Assembly (NCBI RefSeq): GCF_004328075.1
Contig: NZ_SJFN01000025.1
Location: 1-64,000, forward strand
DNA: 64,000 nt
Direction: 5' to 3'
From: Siculibacillus lacustris
GTDB taxonomy: Bacteria; Pseudomonadota; Alphaproteobacteria; Rhizobiales; Ancalomicrobiaceae
Below are positions 1 through 8,110 of this stretch, in pieces. Positions within the stretch are counted from its first letter, which is position 1. Every line of letters begins with the position of its first letter. Under the pieces are notes generated by a model. It was not told the origin of the DNA. It made no database searches and saw only the letters and a list, made by a program, of their open reading frames with translations. A program made the position numbers and the translations under genes.

Positions 1-1
1 C

Positions 2-130
2 GGCGGCGAGCGTCCGCTCGCCCGTGGCCCGGCGGCGGCGCCCGAGGGCCGTGGCCCCCGTTCGGAGCGCCCGCGCAGCGAGCGCCCCGACGGTCGCCGC
101 CCCGACCGCGCCCCGCGCCGCGACGCCTGA
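2..130 (+). CDS. C-terminal tail of a basic low-complexity protein (partial)
   Basis: An open frame runs in from the left edge and stops at 128-130. Its 42 residues are almost all Arg, Pro, Gly, Ala, Glu and Asp, with repeated SERP motifs. Such Arg-rich disordered tails end many alphaproteobacterial RNA helicases, pseudouridine synthases and RNases, so an RNA-binding protein is a reasonable guess, but no catalytic domain is visible. A strong intrinsic terminator 34 bases downstream supports this as the true 3' end of a transcription unit. The family cannot be assigned from the tail alone. Confidence 0.5.
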   Translation, partial: GGERPLARGPAAAPEGRGPRSERPRSERPDGRRPDRAPRRDA

Positions 131-163
131 GCGCATCGCGGTTAGAACGGCCGAGACAACAAG

Positions 164-190
164 AAGCCCCGGAGCGATCCGGGGCTTTTT
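164..190 (+). terminator. Rho-independent terminator
   Basis: AAGCCCCGG (164-172), a six-base loop and CCGGGGCTT (179-187) form a perfect 9-bp stem followed by a T run. It ends the transcription unit of the partial gene at the left edge. Confidence 0.9.
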
Positions 191-344
191 GTTTGGCCGG
201 GGCCTTCGGCGAGGGGACGGCGAGCGCCGGGTAGGCTCGGCGGATTGCGGCCGCGTTCGCCGTCGGCCTCCCTCCACGCGGTCGGAGGCGACGGGTCGGG
301 CGCGGCCGCGCGCCGTCTGCCCCCCCGGAACGCCCCTCCGTCGT

Positions 345-730
345 CGTCCTCTCCCTCGGGGGAGGGAACGATGAGGCACGCGTCTTCGGATCGGCACCGC
401 CTCTCGAAATTCGAAGGCCCTGGCCACAGGGTTCCCTCCCCCTCGAGGGGGAGGGACAGGGAGGGGGGGCCGCGGCGCCTCCGCCGTGCGAATCACAGCG
501 AGGTGGCAACGGGTTGGTCCTTCCCGTCCCCCTCTCCGTCTCTCCCCCTCGAGGGAGGAGAGGGCGCTGGGGAGGTCGCCTTCGTCCGACGACGGATCAC
601 CATTCCGTCGTCGTTCCCTCCCCCTGGAGGGGGAAGGAGCGCCGGGGAGATCCCCATCTAAAATGCCAGTTCAGATGCTGCGGTCGTCGTCCCCTCCCCC
701 CCCCTCGAGGGGAGGGACAGGGAGCGGGGG
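345..730. repeat. Cluster of five CCCTCC/GGAGGG palindromic repeats
   Basis: Five related copies lie at about 349-370, 431-470, 526-573, 614-649 and 690-730. Each has a core CCCTCCCCCTCGAGGGGGAG-type palindrome; the copy at 434-455 is a perfect 22-bp inverted repeat. Most are followed by GACAGGGAG or GGCGCTGGGGAG. They alternate with unique sequence in a 680-base stretch without a gene. They look like the dispersed REP-like intergenic palindromes common in alphaproteobacteria; on transcripts they would fold into stable hairpins. Open frames across them are composition artefacts. Confidence 0.75.
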
Positions 731-813
731 CTCGGCGCATCCCCACGCGGGAGCCTGCGGCGCCCCCCACCGGGCGGGCCGAGCATGTCCCCTCACCCGG
801 CGCCCACCCTTGC

Positions 814-1503
814 TCAGCGGAAGCTCGGCAGCCGCGCGCCCCAGATCACCGGACCGCTCGGCGGCGCGAAGGGACCGGTCCCGGCCACCGCCCCGGCGCC
901 GCGCGGCTTGGCGACGATCAGGCACCAATAGATCTGGCCGCGCTTGGTCGGGCTCGGCACCGAGGCGATGCCCATCACCGTCATGTCCGGATCCTTCATG
1001 CCGCGGTCGTGCGGCGGCGACTTCTTCCAGCCGGCGATGGTCTGTTCGATGGTGCGATAGCCGAGGCCGAGATTCTCCCCGGCGGTGGCATAAGCATAAC
1101 CGGCCGCATGCAGCCGCTTCTCGAGCCCCCCCCACGGCTCCAGGTCATGGGTGAATTGGCCGGCTTCGGCGAGTTTGCGGGCATAGTCGGCGGCGACGCG
1201 GACGAGATCCGGATCGACCGTCAGCGGACCGGCACCGCTCGTCGCGCGATAGTCGTTGAGCAGACGCGCCGCCTTGGCCGGATCGACCGGCACATAGGCG
1301 ACGTCGTCGATCTCTTCGACGAAGGCCGGCCCGCGCGCGCAGGCCGCGGCAAGCGCCGCGACGCCGAGCGCCAGCAGCCCGCGCCGCGTCGCCCGCGCCG
1401 AAGGAAGCGCCCGGCCGCCGGCGCCGGGCCTCGCCCCCTGCCCCGCTTCGCCACGCCCGTCCGGCGACGGCCGACCGCCGCCCGTCGCGTGGGGGCCGGG
1501 CAT
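814..1503 (-). CDS. CAP (SCP/PR1-like) domain lipoprotein
   Basis: A 229-residue protein. Around residues 45-65 it has an RRGLLALGVAALAAAC segment, a signal peptide ending in a lipobox, so the mature protein is probably a lipoprotein of the cell envelope. The rest is a CAP domain: ARLLNDYRATSGAGPLTVDPDL, then AADYARKLAEAGQFTHDL, AGENLGLGYRTIEQTIAGWKKSPPH and a C-terminal IYWCLIVAKP strand. The His of FTH and the GEN motif match the CAP cavity. The N-terminus before the signal is unusually long, and the start is the nearest ATG upstream (another lies at 1539). CAP proteins have varied functions and no substrate can be inferred. It stands alone between the palindrome cluster and tRNA-Ser. Confidence 0.85.
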   Translation of the reverse strand: MPGPHATGGGRPSPDGRGEAGQGARPGAGGRALPSARATRRGLLALGVAALAAACARGPAFVEEIDDVAYVPVDPAKAARLLNDYRATSGAGPLTVDPDLVRVAADYARKLAEAGQFTHDLEPWGGLEKRLHAAGYAYATAGENLGLGYRTIEQTIAGWKKSPPHDRGMKDPDMTVMGIASVPSPTKRGQIYWCLIVAKPRGAGAVAGTGPFAPPSGPVIWGARLPSFR

Positions 1504-1794
1504 GGCGGGACGGCGGCGGGTGGGCGGCGTGAGGATCATGGGACGTCGGGCTCCGGATCGGGGAATCGGTCGCCCGCCGGTCTGGCACCCGATCGTGACT
1601 CCGGCAAGGCACCGCGACATTGCGGCCGGTCGGTGGGGGACGGGTCGAGGGGATGGAGAGCTCGGCGGAGAACCGGGCGACGGCGGATCGACGGCACTCT
1701 GCGGCGCCGACGGCACCCTCGAGGCGGGGAAGTTCCCGGCGCGGTGCGCGAGCGCCTTGAAAAGCCCGTCGGCCTCGGGCATAGAGATCGCGCC

Positions 1795-1886
1795 GGAGAC
1801 GTGGCCGAGAGGCTGAAGGCACTCGTTTGCTAAATGAGCGTACCCCCAAAAGGGTACCGAGGGTTCGAATCCCTCCGTCTCCGCCA
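1795..1886 (+). tRNA. tRNA-Ser (GCT)
   Basis: The acceptor stem GGAGACG (1795-1801) pairs with CGTCTCC (1876-1882), followed by G and an encoded CCA. The anticodon loop reads TTTGCTAAA, giving GCT. A long variable arm (GTACCC..AAAAGGGTAC) and the T-arm GGGTTCGAATCCC are present, as expected for serine tRNA. The gene is 92 nt with CCA. It sits 320 bases from a serine recombinase gene on the other strand. Its antisense strand is open and gives spurious long frames. Confidence 0.97.
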
Positions 1887-2207
1887 CTAACTTTCCGATT
1901 TTGAAGGATTTTCCGTATTTCCCGGTCCGCGCTGGATTGTGCGGGGCATTCAAAGACATACGCTGGGTCACATTGTGCAGCCGGACCGGGAGACGCGGTC
2001 GGTGCCGTTTCGTGGGCCGGACACGCCGGAATATCTCGCGAAGCCTGTTTGGCGGTACCATTCGCGCAGGGTTGGCCCTGCGATGCAGACCAGTCCCTGA
2101 CCTCGTGACGATTCCCAGAGCGCTGCGATGCCGGCGCACCGAAACGAGAATCCCCGCCGGCGTGGCGGGGATCGTCAGATCTTCTCTTGCAGGGACGATC
2201 GGACGGA
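1887..2207. other. Intergenic: tRNA-Ser to recombinase 3' end
   Basis: No coding frame, hairpin or copy of the tRNA 3' end was recognised in these 321 bases. The first 45 bases after the tRNA are AT-richer than the surroundings. It is the natural place to look for a recombination scar of the adjacent recombinase module, but none is visible without a comparison genome. Confidence 0.5.
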
Positions 2208-4013
2208 TCACCCGAATCCGAGGGCTCGTCGCTGCTCGTTCCAGTCCTTCGGCAGATCCGCGGTGATCGCGAGCCGCTTGGCCGAGAGTTCGATCGGCTG
2301 GCGGCCGTCGAGAATCGCCGCGGTGATGTCCGGGGCGAGGAAGCCGAGGCGGAGGATGCGGGTGAAGTAGGGCGCGCCGACGCCTTGCGCCTCGGCGAGT
2401 TCACCGATGCTCTCACCGTCACCGGCGAGGATCGCGTCCCGGAACCGATGCGCTCGGGCGAGGAGCCGCAGCAGGCTGCGGTCGGGCTTACGGGTCCGTC
2501 GCGCCTCCGGTGCATCGACCAGATGCCGCATCTCCATGCCGACCCGCTTCAGCGTCGCCGGAACGCCGAGCGTGATCAACTCGCTGCCGCTGTCGCCGTC
2601 GGGCCGTGCTACCCTCGCGTCGGCATCGCGTGATCCGAGCCGTTCGAGGGAGCATCGGGCCAGGATGACGACGGCATCGGCCCGCAGAGTGATGTCGACG
2701 GTCGCGGCGCCGACGACGATGTCCTGGACCAGCCGATGTAGGATCGAGATTCTGGTCGCCGGGGCGAGGCTCGGCCAAGCGTCTCCGAGAGCTCCGGCCC
2801 TGCCGACGAGGCTCCGCCGATCGTCGACGTCGAGCGCCCGGGGCGCGACGAGCGCATCGATCGCAGCCGCGTCCCGGAGGAACACCACGATCCGGTCCTC
2901 GACGATCGCCTCCAGATCGGTCGCCGGGATCCGCCGCGCCGAACCGCGGCGACGTTGCGGCTGTTCGGCTTCCTCGGCATCGCCGGCCCCGGCGATCAGA
3001 TCGTGACTGACGTAGTAGCGGTATCGCCGCCCTTTCTTGTTCGCATGGGTCGGCGTCAGCGGAATGCCCGCCTCGTCTCGGAGCAGGCCGGCGAGGAGGC
3101 TCGGCGACGTCGCGCCGGAGCGGACCGACCGTTCGACCCGGTTCTCGGCGAGGATCGTCTGAACGCCGTCCCAGAGTTCCTCATCGACGATCGCTTGGTG
3201 TTGGCCGGGGTAGACCATCCCCTTGTGGCCGATCTCGCCGCGGTAGAGCCGGTTCTGCAGCAGGTGGTAGAGCGCGCCGCGCCCGAGCGGCCCGCCACCG
3301 GCGGCGTTGCCGGCGACCGACACGTGGCGCTTCGCGCGAATGCCGGCGGCGGCGAGGTCGTCGCGGAGTTCCTGCACCGAGCCGAGCTCGGTGTAACGGC
3401 GAAAGATGTGGCGGACGGTTTTGGCTTCCGCCTCGACGATCTCGAGCTTGCGGTCGCGAACCTCGTAGCCGAGCGGCGGACGGCCGCCCATCCACATACC
3501 GCGCGCCTTCGAAGCGGCGATCTTGTCGCGGATGCGCTCGCCGGTGACCTCGCGCTCGAACTGGGCGAAGGACAGCAGCATGTTGAGCGTCAGCCGGCCC
3601 ATCGAGGTGGTGGTGTTGAAGGACTGGGTCACCGAGACGAAGGAGACGGAGGCCGCGTCGAACACCTCGACGATCTTGGCGAAATCGCCGAGCGAACGGG
3701 TGAGGCGATCGACCTTGTAGACGACGACCGTGTCGACGAGGCCGGCGGCGATATCGGCGAGGAGGCGCTGCAGCGCCGGGCGATCCATGGTGCCGCCGGA
3801 GATGCCGCCGTCGTCGTACATCTGCGGCAGCACGATCCAGCCTTCCGACTTCTGACTGGCGACATAGGCGTCGCAGGCCTCGCGCTGGGCATCGAGAGAG
3901 TTGAAGCTCTGTTCGAGGCCTTCCTCGGACGACTTGCGGGTGTAGACGGCGCAGCGGACGGTGACCGGCTTCGGGTTCGTCGTGTCGGCGGCTTTGCGGG
4001 CGGGCTTACGCAT
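2208..4013 (-). CDS. Large serine recombinase family protein
   Basis: A 601-residue site-specific recombinase. The resolvase-type catalytic domain (about residues 18-165) begins with RCAVYTRKSSEEG, the nucleophile being the Ser of YTRKS (Ser28). It carries SLDAQREAC, YDDGGISG, RPALQRLLADI, VYKVDRLTRS and NMLLSFAQFEREVTGERIRDK. A Recombinase domain follows (GRPPLGYEV to about residue 300), then LLAGLLRDEAG..PTHANKKGRRYRYYVS, where zinc-ribbon cysteines are lacking, and a long C-terminal region. A GAGGAGG ribosome site precedes the chosen ATG, which overlaps the DUF2924 gene by 8 bases. Recombinase-DUF2924-DUF3489 is a recurrent alphaproteobacterial trio. It appears intact; its substrate site is unknown. 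Confidence 0.93.
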   Translation of the reverse strand: MRKPARKAADTTNPKPVTVRCAVYTRKSSEEGLEQSFNSLDAQREACDAYVASQKSEGWIVLPQMYDDGGISGGTMDRPALQRLLADIAAGLVDTVVVYKVDRLTRSLGDFAKIVEVFDAASVSFVSVTQSFNTTTSMGRLTLNMLLSFAQFEREVTGERIRDKIAASKARGMWMGGRPPLGYEVRDRKLEIVEAEAKTVRHIFRRYTELGSVQELRDDLAAAGIRAKRHVSVAGNAAGGGPLGRGALYHLLQNRLYRGEIGHKGMVYPGQHQAIVDEELWDGVQTILAENRVERSVRSGATSPSLLAGLLRDEAGIPLTPTHANKKGRRYRYYVSHDLIAGAGDAEEAEQPQRRRGSARRIPATDLEAIVEDRIVVFLRDAAAIDALVAPRALDVDDRRSLVGRAGALGDAWPSLAPATRISILHRLVQDIVVGAATVDITLRADAVVILARCSLERLGSRDADARVARPDGDSGSELITLGVPATLKRVGMEMRHLVDAPEARRTRKPDRSLLRLLARAHRFRDAILAGDGESIGELAEAQGVGAPYFTRILRLGFLAPDITAAILDGRQPIELSAKRLAITADLPKDWNEQRRALGFG

Positions 4014-4638
4014 CGATATCCTCCTCACGCGAACCGGTGGCGGTCGTCACCCCGTCGGTTTCGCCGCCGTCCGCCGCGGCCGTTCTCCCGCGCGAGGTCA
4101 GGCCAAAGAAGCGCGGCCCGGACCAATGAGCGCCGGTGATCCGAACCGCGATTGCCGAGAGCGACTTCCAGGTCTCGCCTCGCCATGCGAATCCAGTCTC
4201 GACGACGGTGACCTCGTGGGTCGCACCTCCCCACTCGCGGATCAGGCGGGCGCCGGGCTTCAGGCGGAGTGTCTTGGCGCGTCCGATGTCCCCGGTGGTG
4301 GCGAGGGCTTCGGCCAAGTCCCGCAGTTCGGTGGCGACGGCGCGCTTCAGCCCACCGAGCGCCTTCTCCTGCAGCTTCCAGGCGATGCCGAGCTCGAGGA
4401 GATCTCGACGGACGCGATCGGGCGGGTTGGCCCGAAACTGTCGACGCCATTCGACGACGAGGTCGTCGCGGGACATCACCGTCAGAGCGGCGAGAGGACC
4501 AGAGAGGTCGGCGCGGACGTCGCCCCCGGAAGATCGATGATCGCTCGCGGGAACCGGGCGGCGGCGCAGGGCTCCCGGCCTGGAATCCGACCCGGTCGAG
4601 AGGGTGTGCGGCATCGCGGTCGCGTCGAGGAGGGTCAT
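4006..4638 (-). CDS. DUF2924 domain protein
   Basis: A 210-residue protein. The DUF2924 core covers about residues 50-190: SRDDLVVEWRRQFRANPP, RRDLLELGIAWKLQEKALGGL, LKPGARLIREWGGATHEVTV, GFAWRGETWKSLSAIAVRITG and WSGPRFFGL. The core is characteristic, but its biochemical role is unknown. The ATG follows a GGAGGG ribosome site, lies one base after the DUF3489 stop, and the 3' end overlaps the recombinase start. All three genes therefore form one translationally coupled unit. In related genomes this family travels with serine recombinases, so an accessory role in recombination is an inference. The first 45 residues are low-complexity. Confidence 0.9.
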   Translation of the reverse strand: MTLLDATAMPHTLSTGSDSRPGALRRRPVPASDHRSSGGDVRADLSGPLAALTVMSRDDLVVEWRRQFRANPPDRVRRDLLELGIAWKLQEKALGGLKRAVATELRDLAEALATTGDIGRAKTLRLKPGARLIREWGGATHEVTVVETGFAWRGETWKSLSAIAVRITGAHWSGPRFFGLTSRGRTAAADGGETDGVTTATGSREEDIDA

Positions 4639-4639
4639 G

Positions 4640-4999
4640 TCATCCCTCCGAGGACGCGAGCCGATAGGCCTTGCGGCCTTCGGCATCGGCGCCGAGTGCG
4701 ATCGCGAGACCGCGCCGCCGCAAGCGGCTGATCGCGGCCCGGATCGTGTGGGCCTGCCAGCCGGTCGCGGCGATCAGGTCGGCGACCGTCGCGCCGTCCG
4801 AAACCGACAGCCGCTCGACGATCACGCCGAGCTTGCCGGCGGGCGCCGTGTCGGGGTTGCGAACGACCTCGGCCGCGCGGTCGGCACGAGGCGGCGGGCA
4901 ATCGACGGGCGAGAGATCATGGGAAGTCGTCGTCGCGGCAGTGTCGATCGCCGCCAACGAGGGTGGCGCGGCGATGGTCCGGGGGATCTTGTTCGGCAT
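4640..4999 (-). CDS. DUF3489 domain protein (winged-helix-like)
   Basis: A 119-residue protein. The C-terminal 65 residues match DUF3489: KLGVIVERLSVSDGATVADLIAATGWQAHTIRAAISRLRRRGLAI and EGRKAYRL. This is a helix-turn-helix layout in which ATGWQAHTIRAAIS would be the recognition region. The N-terminal half is Pro/Ala-rich and probably disordered. It is the promoter-proximal gene of the DUF3489-DUF2924-recombinase unit and could be its regulator, which is inference. The chosen ATG (cat at 4997-4999) is the last in-frame one before the domain. Confidence 0.88.
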   Translation of the reverse strand: MPNKIPRTIAAPPSLAAIDTAATTTSHDLSPVDCPPPRADRAAEVVRNPDTAPAGKLGVIVERLSVSDGATVADLIAATGWQAHTIRAAISRLRRRGLAIALGADAEGRKAYRLASSEG

Positions 5000-5509
5000 G
5001 CGGGGCCTCTGGATCGAGGACGCGGAATACGTCCTCTCGCACCGCCCCGAGCCCCGGATCGGCTCGGATCCGAGGCATCTCCGCGGAAGGTGAGCGCCAC
5101 CGCCGCAACGCACTACCGCTCTGCTGCCGAAGGAAGTCCAGTCGGAAGAAGCGCCGAACTATGGGTCGCGCACCAGGAAGCATTGATGCTCAGGCCGAGT
5201 TGCGGGTGTGCCGACAGAATCTCGCAGAGCAGGCCCTCAAGACCATTATCCTTGGTCTCGGCGAGCCGCGTCGCGCCTCTGTCGCAACCTCGATCGCGTC
5301 CGTATCTCTCTTTGTCTTTCCCGAGTTGCCTTCATTGTCGGTCACCGCCCCATCGACGCAGTGAGGGCCGCAGCTTCGACGAGCTCAACCAGGGATCATG
5401 TCGTATCGTCGACAATCGTCGCGGGACAGTCGGGGTCGCGGCCTCCCTTTCCAGGGAATCCACGCAACAGTGGGCTTGCTGCGCGCGAAATGCCACGCTG
5501 TAGTGAGGC
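5000..5509. other. Intergenic region upstream of two diverging remnants
   Basis: About 510 bases between DUF3489 and the decayed NTPase. Several short frames exist on both strands, but none has a ribosome site plus recognisable protein composition. The promoter of the DUF3489-DUF2924-recombinase unit should lie at its left end. From about 5100 onward the base composition is lower in GC than the flanking operons, consistent with transferred or decaying DNA. Confidence 0.45.
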
Positions 5510-5970
5510 ATGACCGAATTCGTCGAACTCGATCGCAGCTTCGTCGCTCTCTGCGAGGGGCGAGAGCCTCTGCTCCAGTCCGACCGTGGCTCGGGGCGCA
5601 AGTATCATGGCTGGCTGAGCTGGGACGACCTGCTCAAGCGGCCGTGTTGCTCGCCGAGGCCGGAGCCGGCAGGACCAAGGAACTCGAAGGCCGCAGGGAC
5701 CGTCTGACGCCGGAAGGCAAGTTCGCCATCTTCCTGCGCGTCGAAGGTCTGGCCGAAGGCGATCTCGATTCCTGCCTCTCTCTAGAAGAGGCCCGTCGTT
5801 TTCAGGACCGGCAAGACGGGTCAGAGATCGGACACTTCTTCCTGGATTCGGTCGACGAAGCGCGCCTCACGGGCAAGAAATTGCACGCCGCGCTGCGTCG
5901 CTTCTCGCGAGGCCGAGCAGAACGGTTGCCGCGGGCGCGTGTGCTGATCACCTGTCGCGTAAGGAATGCC
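5510..5970 (+). pseudogene. Decayed STAND/NACHT-type NTPase (antiphage-type), frameshifted and truncated
   Basis: Two frames together spell the N-terminal part of a STAND ATPase. The first (5510 to about 5640) reads MTEFVELDRSF and WLSWDDLLKRP. After a frame change near 5640 the second continues AVLLAEAGAGRTKELE (Walker A, with the invariant Lys now Arg), KFAIFLRVEGLA, HFFLDSVDEARL (Walker B, about 5835-5866) and RARVLITCRV, where homology stops at about 5960. A functional family member would continue for hundreds to over a thousand residues with sensor and effector domains. Frameshift, Walker A substitution and truncation make this a dead remnant. The FFLDSVDEA signature is typical of NACHT-like proteins of the Avs/defence type. 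The parent's effector domain is lost, so its exact type cannot be named. Confidence 0.7.
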
Positions 5971-6128
5971 ACGTTCATCAAGCTGCCCGCGGCGGGAGCC
6001 TGTGTAATCCACCAGCCGCTGCCGATCGGCCTCGCCGAAAGCAATCGGTATCACATTCCGCAAGCACCAGACTCGCACATGCCGCCGCCGAACCGAATTC
6101 CTCACGGGCCACGTCAGTCTCGGTCGAC

Positions 6129-6923
6129 CTAGGCTCGCTCGGCAGGCTTGGCGCCGACCAGCACATGCGCCTCGATGAGATCGAGCGTACGGGTCACCTC
6201 TTCGAACCAACCCGCGCCGTTCAGATGGCGGCGACCGCGCTCGTTGAGGCCGCCCTTGGTCTCGTGATGCGCCGGATCGAGTTTTTCGCCGGTGGCATGA
6301 GCCTCGAGGCCGATCGCCGCGAGGCCGTCGAACATCGACCGCACGTAGAGCGTCGCGGTGTCGCTGGAAAGGCCTCGGCTCTCCAGCCAGGCGACGATGG
6401 TGTTCTGGTATTGGTAGTGGGTCGACATCAGCGCACTGGCGTTGGCGATGGCGACGATGTCGCTCTCGCGCTCGCCGACCAGCAGGTCGCCGAGGCCGCG
6501 GAACAGGTCCTCCACTACCGGGTCGCTCGGATACATCATGTTCGGGCCGCGGCGCAGACGGATCGGCGGCAAGGGATTGACGCGACACACGCGCGTCGCC
6601 GGGGCGACGGCCGCGACGATGTGGGCCAAGGGAACACCGGCGAGGAAGCTGACGACGATCTGGTCGGAGCGGAAGACGACACCGTCGAGGGCCGCCGCGA
6701 GTTGCGGTGGCCGCACCGCGAGCAGGACGACGTCGCTGTCCGCGGCGACGGCGCGATTGCTCGACGCGCGGGTCACGTTGCCGTGGCGCGCCGCCAGCGC
6801 CGCCGAGGTCGCCTCCGACCGCGGCGAGAGGACGACGGCGAGGCGATCGCCGTGGATCGCGAGCAAGCCCTCCACGACGGCTTCCGCCAGAGTTCCGACG
6901 CCGATGATTCCCAGACGCACCAT
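6129..6923 (-). CDS. Pyrroline-5-carboxylate reductase-like oxidoreductase
   Basis: A 264-residue NAD(P)-dependent oxidoreductase of the ProC superfamily. The Rossmann start LGIIGVGTLAEAVVEGL, the central VVLLAVRPPQLAAAL, VSFLAGVPL and the R.NPLPP segment match P5CR proteins. The C-terminal dimer domain has GGLNERGRRHL, close to the P5CR GGxxE/T loop. It lacks the canonical P5CR SGPAY region, so a different substrate is likely. It lies 134 bases downstream of the LysR gene on the same strand, so it is probably the last gene of the LLM-LysR unit. Confidence 0.85.
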   Translation of the reverse strand: MVRLGIIGVGTLAEAVVEGLLAIHGDRLAVVLSPRSEATSAALAARHGNVTRASSNRAVAADSDVVLLAVRPPQLAAALDGVVFRSDQIVVSFLAGVPLAHIVAAVAPATRVCRVNPLPPIRLRRGPNMMYPSDPVVEDLFRGLGDLLVGERESDIVAIANASALMSTHYQYQNTIVAWLESRGLSSDTATLYVRSMFDGLAAIGLEAHATGEKLDPAHHETKGGLNERGRRHLNGAGWFEEVTRTLDLIEAHVLVGAKPAERA

Positions 6924-7057
6924 GTGGCCTCCTCGCGGCGGGACGATCCGCCGCCTGTCGTTCGTTCACAGATGGACCATCGGCCGGCCACGCGTCCCTT
7001 CCGGCCCGTCCGCCGCCCGAAGGACGGGGGCCGGCGATCGGGCCCGGCGGACGTCGG

Positions 7058-8110
7058 TCAGGCGTCGCGGGGGCACGCGCCGGCGGCGATCGCTTCCTCG
7101 GCCTCCAGGCGGATCCACCGGCGAAATTCGGCGATGGCCGGCTTTTCGGCATAGTTGGGATTGGAGAGCAGGTAGAAGCCGCCATCGGCTTGGCTCTCGA
7201 TCTCCGAGGCGCGGATCAGGCGCCCGGACTTCAGATCGTGTTCGACCAGGAGATAGGTCGCCAGACCGATCCCGTGGCCCTGGGCGGCGGCTTCCAACAT
7301 CACGCCGGCGTCGCCGAAATACAGCGCATCGCCACCGGCCCCGCCGCCGATGCCGGCGTCTTCGAACCAATTGGCCCAGGATTGGCCGTTCACCACCTGC
7401 AGCAACACCTGTCCGCCGAGATCGGCGGGAAAACCCAAGTCCGCCGTCTCGGCCAACAGGGCCGGACTGCAGACCGGGAAGACCGGTTCGCGGCCGAGCA
7501 GCTCGACGCTCAGGCCGGGCCAGCGCCCATCCCCCCAGCGGATCGCCACGTCGATGTCCTGACGCTCGAAATCGACCGGATCGGTGGAGGTCAGCAGGGT
7601 GATCTTGATGCGCGGGTTGAGCTTCATGAACCGCTTGAGGCGCGGCACCAACCAGCGCGAGGCGATCGACGGGGCGGCGCTGACGCAGAGCACGGTGGGC
7701 ATGTCGGGATCGACCATGCGCTCGCAGGCGCGGCTCAGCATGATGATCGCCTCGGCGGCGGCATTGGCCAGCGCCGTGCCTTCGCGGGTCAGTTCGATCT
7801 TGCGTGGCAGACGCCGGAACAGACGGACCTCGAGGAATTCCTCGAGCTGGCGAATCTGTTGGCTGACCGCCGATTGGGTGACGCAGAGCTCGTCGGCGGC
7901 AGCGGTGAAACTCGCGTGCCGAGCGACGGCGTCGAAGACACGGAACAGGTTCAGCGGCGGCAGGCGGTTGATGCGGCGTTCGACCGGAGTGTCGTCGAAA
8001 TCGGGGGGCGCCACGGCCGCGACGTCGCTGCCGCGGCCCGGCTTCGGCGGCGGGCGTCCCGTCGTCCGGAACGGGGCGGGCATCGACGGGCGCTCCGGGG
8101 ATTGCGTCAT
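7058..8110 (-). CDS. GcvA-type LysR transcriptional regulator
   Basis: A 350-residue LTTR with an unusual ~45-residue N-terminal extension. The winged-helix domain is LPPLNLFRVFDAVARHASFT, AADELCVTQSAVSQQIRQLE and LFRRLPRKIELT. The effector-binding domain follows from about residue 135 (CVSAAPSIASRWLVPRL, DVAIRWGDGRWPGL, ALYFGDAGVMLEAAAQGHGIGL, YLLSNPNYAEKPAI). The PPLNxLRxFxAxARHxSF and AVSxQIRxLE pattern is that of the GcvA group. The ATG at 8110 overlaps the monooxygenase stop as TGATG, so translation is coupled. It probably controls the divergent promoter at 9.2 kb, where CTAAT half-sites occur. Confidence 0.93.
   Translation of the reverse strand: MTQSPERPSMPAPFRTTGRPPPKPGRGSDVAAVAPPDFDDTPVERRINRLPPLNLFRVFDAVARHASFTAAADELCVTQSAVSQQIRQLEEFLEVRLFRRLPRKIELTREGTALANAAAEAIIMLSRACERMVDPDMPTVLCVSAAPSIASRWLVPRLKRFMKLNPRIKITLLTSTDPVDFERQDIDVAIRWGDGRWPGLSVELLGREPVFPVCSPALLAETADLGFPADLGGQVLLQVVNGQSWANWFEDAGIGGGAGGDALYFGDAGVMLEAAAQGHGIGLATYLLVEHDLKSGRLIRASEIESQADGGFYLLSNPNYAEKPAIAEFRRWIRLEAEEAIAAGACPRDA

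Noticed and set aside
814-2211. A 465-codon frame on the minus strand reading through the CAP protein, the antisense of tRNA-Ser and beyond
   Set aside because: The upstream part is the translated antisense tRNA and non-coding DNA; the CAP protein has its own starts at 1503/1539.
5970-6128. Minus-strand reading RLVDYTGSRRGQLDERGIPY downstream of the NTPase remnant
   Set aside because: No family match, no start signal and only about 50 codons; probably junction debris.
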